Below are positions 1 to 4,882 of a stretch of 6,498 nt of DNA, in pieces. The position numbers and the translations under genes were made by a program. The notes under the pieces were generated by a model. It saw nothing but the letters and a program-made list of their open reading frames with translations, had not been told where the DNA came from and ran no database searches. This stretch comes from an uncultured Lachnospiraceae bacterium (lineage in GTDB: Bacteria; Bacillota; Clostridia; Lachnospirales; Lachnospiraceae), in assembly GCA_900550285.1 (NCBI GenBank), contig URRW01000049.1:1-6498 (forward strand), in the 5' to 3' direction. How positions within the stretch are numbered: the stretch's first letter is position 1; each line of letters opens with the position of its first letter.

Positions 1-885
1 GGGGCAGGCGCAGGCGGCGGCGCGGGAGCCGGGGGCGGACTTTCCAACAAGGGCGCGGGCGAGAAAAAGCTGGAGCTGGACCGCAGAAGGATTGAAAAGC
101 GCATCAGCGAATTAAACCGCGAGCTAAAGGTCATCGAAAAGGACTGCCAGACCCAGAGAAAGAAGCGGCAGGAGAGCGAATTGCCGTCCGTTGCGCTGGT
201 AGGCTATACGAACGCGGGAAAATCCACGATGATGAACCGGATGCTGGATACATGGATGGACGACGCAGAGAAAAAGGTGCTGGAAAAAAATATGCTGTTT
301 GCGACGCTGGACACGACGGTTCGCCGCATCAGCCCCGGCGACAACCGGGATTTCCTTTTGTCGGATACGGTCGGCTTTATCGACAAGCTTCCCCATGCGC
401 TCGTAAAGGCGTTCCGCTCCACGCTGGAGGAGGCGTGCTGCGCGGATCTTCTGCTGCAGGTGGTGGATTTTTCCGACCCGCACCACAGGGAGCAGATGAA
501 GGTGACGGCGGAGACGCTAAAGGAGCTGGGGGCGGGCGCGATCCCGTGCATTTATGTGATGAACAAGGCGGATCTTGTGATGGAAGAGGCAGAGCTTCCG
601 AAAATATCGGGCGACCGGATTTATATGTCCGCCAAAAAGGGGATCGGGCTGGACGGGCTTCTGGATCTGATCCGGGAAAAGCTGTTTGCAGGCTATGAGG
701 AGGCGGCGCTTCTGATTCCCTATACGGACGGGGCGGCGGTATCGTGGCTGCAGGAAAACGCGCTGGTAAGGAAGCTTTCCTACGAAGCGGAGGGCGTTTA
801 TCTGGAGGTTTCCTGCAAAAAAAGTGACGCCGGGCGCTTTGCAGGCTACCGGATACCGGAAAGAAAAGGAGGCAGCAGGCAATGA
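1..885 (+). CDS. hflX: GTPase HflX, C-terminal two thirds (5' end outside window)
   Basis: HflX is a ribosome-binding GTPase that splits stalled 70S ribosomes; this function is known for the family, not shown here. The reading frame is open from base 1, so the gene starts upstream. The visible 294 residues begin with a Gly/Ala-rich run, then the HflX-specific GGGLSNKGAGE linker and LELDRRR helix (about residues 20-40 of the fragment). The G domain follows: G1 GYTNAGKST (68-76), G2 region FATLDTTVRR (from 100), G3 DTVGF (122-126), G4 NKAD (188-191) and G5 SAKKG (210-214). A TTG at 181 could look like a start, but it lies inside the conserved domain and conserved sequence precedes it. Full HflX proteins are around 400-430 residues, so roughly the N-terminal third is missing. 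The TGA stop overlaps the next gene's ATG. Confidence 0.95.
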   Translation, partial: GAGAGGGAGAGGGLSNKGAGEKKLELDRRRIEKRISELNRELKVIEKDCQTQRKKRQESELPSVALVGYTNAGKSTMMNRMLDTWMDDAEKKVLEKNMLFATLDTTVRRISPGDNRDFLLSDTVGFIDKLPHALVKAFRSTLEEACCADLLLQVVDFSDPHHREQMKVTAETLKELGAGAIPCIYVMNKADLVMEEAELPKISGDRIYMSAKKGIGLDGLLDLIREKLFAGYEEAALLIPYTDGAAVSWLQENALVRKLSYEAEGVYLEVSCKKSDAGRFAGYRIPERKGGSRQ

Positions 886-1112
886 GGCGGATGGAGTTTA
901 AAATGGAGCGCCCCGGGCTTTTAAAGGAGGGCGACCATGTGACGGTAACGGAGGGCGTGCTTCCGAGCAACTACTATTACACGATCGACCCGTCGCTTGC
1001 GATGTCCGGCAATTACCCGTTCCGGGAGCGGATGCTTGCCCGGGAGGGCAGGGTGATCAGCGTGGTGGAAAATCCGCGGGGATTTTATGTGACGGCAGAA
1101 TTTGATGAGTGA
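882..1112 (+). CDS. Small conserved-looking protein of unknown function, coupled to hflX
   Basis: This 76-residue protein matches no family I recognise. It starts at an ATG sharing the ATGA overlap with the hflX stop. An excellent ribosome site, AAAAGGAGG (864-872), lies nine bases upstream, so translational coupling and co-transcription with hflX are likely. In-frame ATGs at 891 and 903 are less well placed for that site. The protein is soluble-looking, with no signal peptide or membrane segment and no cysteines. The middle is Tyr-rich (SNYYYTIDPS). It ends in alternating hydrophobic residues (GRVISVVENPRGFYVTAEF) that suggest beta strands, perhaps a small beta-barrel or SH3-like fold; that is inference only. 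The strong ribosome site and tight packing argue that it is real despite its size. Confidence 0.75.
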   Translation: MRRMEFKMERPGLLKEGDHVTVTEGVLPSNYYYTIDPSLAMSGNYPFRERMLAREGRVISVVENPRGFYVTAEFDE

Positions 1113-1138
1113 CAAACGGGAAGCAGGCGTGCTATACT
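1109..1138 (+). promoter_or_regulatory. Probable sigma-A promoter of ridA-kinase unit
   Basis: The -35 is GTGACA (1109-1114; five of six to TTGACA) and the -10 is TATACT (1133-1138; five of six), 18 bases apart. A TG one base before the -10 gives an extended -10 element. The -35 overlaps the stop codon of the small gene upstream. Transcription would start near 1145, right before a six-pair hairpin AAAAGC/GCTTTT (1146-1162) in the leader. This is read from sequence only. Confidence 0.5.
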
Positions 1139-1203
1139 GAAAGAGAAAAGCAGGGCGCTTTTGCGGGCGCACTTTGATGAAAAACGACAGGAGGACATGG
1201 ACC

Positions 1204-1584
1204 ATGTTTCAGAAAATTTCGACAACCAAGGCTCCGGCGGCGATCGGACCTTATTCTCAGGCGATCCGGGCGGGAGAGTTTTTATTTGCATCCGGTCAGA
1301 TCCCGATCAATCCGGAGACGGGCGCGGTAGAGGCAGAGGGCATCGAGGCGCAGACCGAGCAGGTCATGAAAAATATCGGCGCGATCCTTGCAGAAGCGGG
1401 AACGGATTATGAGCATGTGGTAAAGACCACCTGTTTTTTGGATGATATGGGAGACTTTGCGGCGTTTAACGGCGTATATGAGAAATATTTTACCGGCAAG
1501 CCCGCAAGAAGCTGCGTGGCAGTAAAGAAGCTTCCGAAGGATGTTTTGTGCGAAGTGGAAGTGATCGCTTATTTAGGCGAGTAA
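1204..1584 (+). CDS. ridA: RidA family enamine/imine deaminase (YjgF/YER057c/UK114)
   Basis: RidA proteins hydrolyse reactive enamine/imine intermediates, such as 2-aminoacrylate released by PLP-dependent serine/threonine dehydratases, and so protect PLP enzymes from damage. They act as cytosolic trimers with active sites between subunits. The ATG at 1204 follows AGGAGG (1189-1194) by nine bases and gives 126 residues, the usual family length. The in-frame upstream TTG/ATG at 1174/1177 would add residues not typical of the family and overlap the ribosome site. Family signatures are visible: GPYSQA near the N-terminus, SGQIPI around residue 30, the PARSCVAV segment carrying the substrate-carboxylate Arg near residue 103, and LPKDVLCEVEVIA at the C-terminus with its conserved Glu. 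It is the first gene of a likely two-gene unit; the kinase starts four bases after its stop. Confidence 0.95.
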   Translation: MFQKISTTKAPAAIGPYSQAIRAGEFLFASGQIPINPETGAVEAEGIEAQTEQVMKNIGAILAEAGTDYEHVVKTTCFLDDMGDFAAFNGVYEKYFTGKPARSCVAVKKLPKDVLCEVEVIAYLGE

Positions 1585-1588
1585 GCCT

Positions 1589-2086
1589 ATGAAAAATCTT
1601 GTTTTGATCGGGATGCCGGGCGCAGGCAAGAGCACGGTCGGCGTGGTGCTGGCAAAGCAGCAGGGGCTTTCCTTTGTGGATTCGGATCTGGTCATTCAGG
1701 AGCAGACGGGGCTTTTGCTGCACGAGATCATCAAGCGGCAGGGAGACGACGGCTTCCGGCAGGTGGAGAACCGGATCAACGCCGGTCTTTTTGTGAAGCA
1801 TTCGGTCATCGCTACGGGAGGCAGCGTGATCTACGGCAGGGAAGCGATGCAGCATCTTAAGAAGATCGGGACGGTCGTTTATCTGAAGCTGTCCTGTGCT
1901 TCTATTGCGGAGCGGCTGGGCGATTTAAAGGAGCGCGGCGTGACGCTTCGGGAGGGGCAGACGCTTGCGCAGCTTTACGACGAGAGGGTTCCGCTGTACG
2001 AGCGGTATGCGGATGTGACGGTGGACTGTGAAAACAAATCGATCCGGGAGATCGTTGCAGAGATTGTAGCGCGGCTGCCGAGATAA
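1589..2086 (+). CDS. aroK: Shikimate kinase family protein (AroK/AroL-like)
   Basis: The 165-residue length and layout fit shikimate kinase, which phosphorylates shikimate with ATP in chorismate synthesis. Visible motifs are Walker A GMPGAGKST (8-16), DSD (31-33), the FRQVE segment with the shikimate-binding Arg (R57), a Gly pair in ATGGS (75-79), a mobile-lid region with R116 and R121, and ERVPLYERYAD (from 132), whose R133 matches the C-terminal substrate Arg. Two things are atypical: the usual GGG is GGS, and the lid reads RGVTLREGQTL rather than the classic arginine-rich RPLL form. The true substrate could therefore differ, and no other aromatic-pathway gene lies nearby. It starts four bases after ridA with only a weak AGG (1575-1577) upstream, so translation probably depends on coupling to ridA. 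The gene is followed by a strong hairpin. Confidence 0.8.
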   Translation: MKNLVLIGMPGAGKSTVGVVLAKQQGLSFVDSDLVIQEQTGLLLHEIIKRQGDDGFRQVENRINAGLFVKHSVIATGGSVIYGREAMQHLKKIGTVVYLKLSCASIAERLGDLKERGVTLREGQTLAQLYDERVPLYERYADVTVDCENKSIREIVAEIVARLPR

Positions 2087-2097
2087 TGCGGAAGAAT

Positions 2098-2129
2098 AAG
2101 AAAGTGTGCGCCGGGGCGCACACTTTCTT
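2098..2129. terminator. Hairpin terminator between convergent genes
   Basis: A perfect 15-base inverted repeat (arms 2098-2112 and 2115-2129, AAGAAAGTGTGCGCC and its complement) has just two bases between the arms, giving a very stable hairpin with an effective four-base loop. The 3' side ends in TTTCTT followed by a moderately T-rich stretch. It lies 11 bases after the kinase stop and about 70 bases beyond the end of the convergent ohyA. It most likely ends the + strand unit and may also stop transcripts from the - strand, although neither tail is a clean T run. Confidence 0.75.
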
Positions 2130-2202
2130 GACTTTATAGGAAAGTTTGATTTTTATTGAGCTTTTGAATGAAAAAGGGTTGTCGCTTTCATTTTTTGAAA
2201 AA

Positions 2203-4224
2203 TCAGAGCATTCCGTTTTTGATGATATTGTGCTCCCTGAGAAGATCTTCGATGACCGTTCCCTGTACGGCTTTCAGCAGGGGCTTTTTGAGCCGGTTGA
2301 GCGGCCCGGGAAGCTCGATTTCCAGCGGGGAAACGCCGTCCATCAGCTTGACGGAGCTGTCCAAAAGCTCGCGCACGTCGTACACGCTGCCCCATACCTC
2401 CGGCACACCGCGGTCCACATGGAGCAGACCGTAAACGGCTTCCATGGCGGTGCGGACGGAATACTCGGTCGTAAAGATCGTATCACGGGGCGTTTCTGCA
2501 AACTGGCCGATGAAGGCGAAGTTGGTGCAGCCGTCCGGGATGACGTCGGGACGGTCGCCTGCCGCCCTCGGCATGAAGAAGGACGTAATATAAGGCATCA
2601 TGGTCGGAACGCAGACTGCGCTGTGTTCTGCCAGATCGTCGATCTCTTCAACGGGAACGCCCAGATGGTAGAGCCATTCTGCGGTGATCTCCTTACCGGT
2701 GCATTCCTTCATGGGCTTTTTGATATAGTCGCCGGGCACGTCGGTAAACAGGGAGTATACCCAGACGCACACCTGCTTTTTGTCCTGATCCTTAAACTGT
2801 CCCTGACGGTTGATCGTCCAGCTCAACAGCCATTTGGAATCCTGACAGCTTACGATGCCGCCGGTAACAACCTTTCCGGTGCGGGGATCGCGCTGGCAGA
2901 TCCGGGTGATATAAGGGATGATCTTATCGTCGAGGGTCGTGACGGTAGCGGATTCCCAGTTGGTCTTTTTGATGTCGGAGCAGAATTTCTCCGGATGCCC
3001 GAAGGAAGGATCCTGCTTTGCGATATTTTTCCAGAGATCCCAGACGCCGCTGTTTCTGACTTCCGCATTGCCGACAGGGGCGTGGTTCTGGTCGCCGTAA
3101 ATTGTGCCCTCGGTGCAGCTTCCGTTTGTGACAAACACAAGGTCGTTTTCGGTCAGGCTGATCGTCTGCTTTTCGCCGTTTACTTTACACTCGATCGTTT
3201 TTGCCAGCTTTTTGCCGTTTTTGATTTCGAATACGACGTTGGTTACTTCGGTATTGAAGCAAAATTCCACGCCTGCGTCCTCCAGATATTTTTTCATCGG
3301 AAGGATCAGCGATTCATACTGGTTGTATTTGGTAAATTTTAAGGCGCTGAAATCCGGCAGCCCACCGATGTGGTGGATAAAGCGCTGGAAATAACGCTTC
3401 ATTTCAAGGGCGCTGTGCCAGTTTTCAAAAGCGAACATCGTGCGCCAGTACAGCCAGAAGTTAGAGGAAAATACCTCGTCGTCAAAAACGTCCTCGATCG
3501 CCTTGTCATAAAGATCCTCGTCCTTTGTCAGAAACAGCTTCATGATTTCCATGCAGCCCTTCTGGCTTAAGCCGAATTTGCCGTCGGTGTGCGCGTCCTG
3601 ACCGCGGTTTTTGGTGGCGCGGCAGAGCGAGTAGTTGGGATCGTGCTTATTTAACCAGTAATATTCGTCCAGCACGGATGCGCCGGGAGTTTCCAGCGAG
3701 GGGATGCTGTGGAACAGATCCCACAGGCATTCAAAATGGTTTTCCATTTCCCTGCCGCCGCGCATGATATAGCCTCTGGACGGATCGAAGATGCCGTCGC
3801 AGGCGCCTCCGGCAACGTCCATCGCTTCTAAAATATGGATGTGGGAGCCGGGCATCTGGCCGTCCCGCACCAAAAAGCACGCCGCCGCTAAGGAAGCGAG
3901 GCCGCTGCCGACCAGATAGGCGCTCTTTTCTTCGACGCCCTCGGGCTTTTCCGGACGGGCAAAGGCTTCGTAGTTGCCGTTGGAATAATAAATGCCTTTG
4001 GAATTTCTTTCGTGCATGCCGCGTTCGGTATTCCGGTATGCGGGATCGGGGGCGGGCATCCGGATGGATTTTTCCGCGCTCTGGATCGCCTTCTCCTTTA
4101 TCTGCCCGGTCAGGGTCTTTCCTTCTTCCGAAAGTTCTTTATGCTTTTTGAATGCGAATGCAGCTGCGCCTGCGCCTGCGGCGATGACGGCTGCCTTGCC
4201 GATTCCTGAATGTTTTTTTGCCAT
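2203..4224 (-). CDS. ohyA: Oleate hydratase (FAD-dependent, MCRA family) with N-terminal extension
   Basis: Oleate hydratases (EC 4.2.1.53, formerly 'myosin-cross-reactive antigen') add water to the cis-9 double bond of oleic or linoleic acid, giving 10-hydroxy fatty acids; FAD has a structural role. The core starts at the typical IYYSNGNYEAFARPEKP (from 78). It carries the Rossmann motif GSGLAS (106-111) with the FAD-ribose acid E133, RGGREMENHFECLWD (155-169), FWLYWRTMFAFENWHSALEMKRY (256-278) and GLPDFSALKF. By spacing, E159 and Y278 (119 apart) correspond to the catalytic Glu and Tyr of the Staphylococcus aureus enzyme (E82/Y201 as I recall). The protein has 673 residues against about 590 for that enzyme; the excess is an N-terminus with an Ala/Gly hydrophobic segment (about 9-25) followed by a charged Lys/Glu stretch. 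GGAGGG (4232-4237) lies seven bases before the ATG. It is convergent with the kinase and divergent from the hydrogenase. Confidence 0.95.
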   Translation of the reverse strand: MAKKHSGIGKAAVIAAGAGAAAFAFKKHKELSEEGKTLTGQIKEKAIQSAEKSIRMPAPDPAYRNTERGMHERNSKGIYYSNGNYEAFARPEKPEGVEEKSAYLVGSGLASLAAACFLVRDGQMPGSHIHILEAMDVAGGACDGIFDPSRGYIMRGGREMENHFECLWDLFHSIPSLETPGASVLDEYYWLNKHDPNYSLCRATKNRGQDAHTDGKFGLSQKGCMEIMKLFLTKDEDLYDKAIEDVFDDEVFSSNFWLYWRTMFAFENWHSALEMKRYFQRFIHHIGGLPDFSALKFTKYNQYESLILPMKKYLEDAGVEFCFNTEVTNVVFEIKNGKKLAKTIECKVNGEKQTISLTENDLVFVTNGSCTEGTIYGDQNHAPVGNAEVRNSGVWDLWKNIAKQDPSFGHPEKFCSDIKKTNWESATVTTLDDKIIPYITRICQRDPRTGKVVTGGIVSCQDSKWLLSWTINRQGQFKDQDKKQVCVWVYSLFTDVPGDYIKKPMKECTGKEITAEWLYHLGVPVEEIDDLAEHSAVCVPTMMPYITSFFMPRAAGDRPDVIPDGCTNFAFIGQFAETPRDTIFTTEYSVRTAMEAVYGLLHVDRGVPEVWGSVYDVRELLDSSVKLMDGVSPLEIELPGPLNRLKKPLLKAVQGTVIEDLLREHNIIKNGML

Positions 4225-4249
4225 AAGATTTCCCTCCGTTTAGTTGTTG

Positions 4250-4264
4250 TTTCCATTTTGGAAA
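4250..4264. promoter_or_regulatory. Small palindrome in ohyA leader (possible operator)
   Basis: TTTCCA-TTT-TGGAAA is a perfect six-base inverted repeat with a three-base centre, lying 26 bases upstream of the ohyA start and just beyond its ribosome site. Its position would suit a repressor-binding site or a small leader hairpin. No regulator is identifiable, so the function is a guess. Confidence 0.3.
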
Positions 4265-4275
4265 AATATATGTGC

Positions 4276-4291
4276 GGCGGCTTCTGCCGCC
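4276..4291. other. GC-rich hairpin in ohyA 5' leader
   Basis: GGCGGC-TTCT-GCCGCC forms a six-pair all-GC stem with a four-base loop. If the candidate ohyA promoter at 4306-4334 is right, this hairpin would sit near the 5' end of the ohyA mRNA, where it could stabilise the transcript. It is not followed by a T run on either strand close enough to be a standard terminator. Confidence 0.35.
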
Positions 4292-4305
4292 CTTGTATGA
4301 ATTGG

Positions 4306-4334
4306 ATTGTAACGTGGGGGAGGGATGGCTGCAA
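4306..4334 (-). promoter_or_regulatory. Candidate sigma-A promoter of ohyA
   Basis: Read on the - strand, TTGCAG (4334-4329) and TACAAT (4311-4306) are separated by exactly 17 bases. The -10 matches five of six consensus positions and the -35 only three, so this is a moderate promoter. The implied leader of about 75 bases contains the GC-rich hairpin and the TTTCCA palindrome. An alternative -10, TATATT (4270-4265), lies closer to the gene but has no convincing -35. Confidence 0.4.
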
Positions 4335-4389
4335 TTTACAAAAGCGCGGGAATGGGAAAAATTTTACCAGTTTCGGGGATTTGTGGGGA

Positions 4390-4709
4390 TGCAGGATGTG
4401 ACCGTGCGGTTTTATTTGCGCGTCCGGCTCTGCGCCGCCTCCGTGCAGCGAAAGGTTCCGCCAGCCTCCGGTCTTGCTCACAGAGAATTTGAACCAAACA
4501 GCGCAGGATTGTCCGGGACGCGCTCTGTCCGGTCAAACTCGCGCGGCATAGCGCATGCCGCGCTCAGACAAGTCCCGGACAGAACGCCGGATAATCCTGC
4601 GCTGTTTGCAAATTCTCCTTCGCGCGCCAGTCGGCTGGCAGAACCCTTCGCTGCACGGAGGCGGCGCAGAGCCGGACGCGCAGACAGAGCCGCAAGGTTA
4701 TATCCTGCA
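4390..4709. repeat. Long imperfect inverted repeat (~320 bases), possible MITE-like element or giant RNA hairpin
   Basis: The outer arms 4390-4466 and 4633-4709 pair end to end without gaps, with 68 of 77 positions complementary, including a perfect 36-base block (4417-4452 with 4647-4682). A divergent internal segment follows (about 4467-4482 against 4618-4632). The arms then pair again: 4483-4491 with 4609-4617, a three-base bulge, 4495-4510 with 4593-4608, and further paired blocks (4521-4532 with 4575-4586). They close at an apex stem GCGCGGCAT/ATGCCGCGC (4541-4549 and 4555-4563) around a five-base loop. The element is GC-rich compared with the AT-rich flanks. It encodes no convincing protein; open frames on both strands are by-products of the symmetry. 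I see no clear target-site duplication and no transposase. Candidates are a non-autonomous palindromic element dispersed in the genome or a structured transcript. The palindrome itself is certain; its identity is not. Confidence 0.85.
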
Positions 4710-4727
4710 GAAAGGAGCGTGGTGCGG

Positions 4728-4750
4728 ACAGCAACGTGCGGCTGTTTTTT
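4728..4750 (+). terminator. Possible weak terminator just after the palindrome
   Basis: ACAGC (4728-4732) and GCTGT (4741-4745) form a five-pair stem with an eight-base loop, extendable by G-U pairs, and run directly into TTTTT (4746-4750). It could end a + strand transcript crossing the palindrome, and it lies upstream of the hydrogenase promoter. The stem is short and the evidence thin. Confidence 0.25.
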
Positions 4751-4784
4751 CATATGTTTTTTTCACATAGGTTTTTTCACATAG
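4744..4784 (+). repeat. Three T-rich tandem repeats
   Basis: Three consecutive copies of a GTTTTTTCACATAG-like unit occur: a degenerate first copy (4744-4755), a second with an extra T (4756-4770) and a third (4771-4784). They end three bases upstream of the hydrogenase -35 box. They may act as an upstream promoter element, a binding site read by a regulator, or simply have arisen by slippage. Confidence 0.7.
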
Positions 4785-4786
4785 GC

Positions 4787-4815
4787 TTGAATTTTCGGGG
4801 CGGAATTTATATAAT
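4787..4815 (+). promoter_or_regulatory. Strong sigma-A promoter of the hydrogenase gene
   Basis: TTGAAT (4787-4792) and a perfect TATAAT (4810-4815) are separated by the optimal 17 bases. Transcription would start near 4822, giving a leader of about 60 bases. The T-rich repeats immediately upstream could serve as an UP-type element. This is the best promoter in the window by consensus. Confidence 0.7.
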
Positions 4816-4882
4816 ATTTTTATATAGTCGTCGTTTCCCTTATGACGGGGAAGCGGTCAAATGATAAGAGAGGTAAAACACG

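Noticed and set aside
377..970. A 197-residue open frame on the - strand opposite hflX
   Set aside because: It overlaps the GTPase motifs of hflX and is rich in Pro/Arg/Ser, typical of antisense translation of GC-rich codons.
1174..1203. Upstream start codons for ridA (TTG 1174, ATG 1177)
   Set aside because: They lie before the AGGAGG site, have no ribosome site of their own, and would add ten or fewer residues not typical of the family; ATG 1204 gives the standard length.
2167..2192. AATGAAA/TTTCATT inverted repeat just past the end of ohyA, considered as its terminator
   Set aside because: The stem is seven AT-rich pairs with a twelve-base loop, too weak to call. The hairpin at 2098-2129 is a better candidate for stopping ohyA transcripts.
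2146..3342. A 398-residue open frame on the + strand
   Set aside because: It lies wholly antisense to ohyA, whose protein is clearly conserved with catalytic motifs. The antisense translation has no recognisable domain and simply reflects the codon bias of a GC-rich gene.
4272..4784. Several open frames across the palindrome, giving similar Arg-rich or GGGAEPDAQ-like translations on both strands
   Set aside because: The same peptides appear from both arms because the DNA is an inverted repeat. They lack ribosome sites and conserved domains, so they are by-products of the repeat.
4744..4784. T-rich repeats considered as a CRISPR or iteron array
   Set aside because: The units are only 12-15 bases, directly adjacent with no spacers, just three in number, and there are no cas or replication genes nearby.
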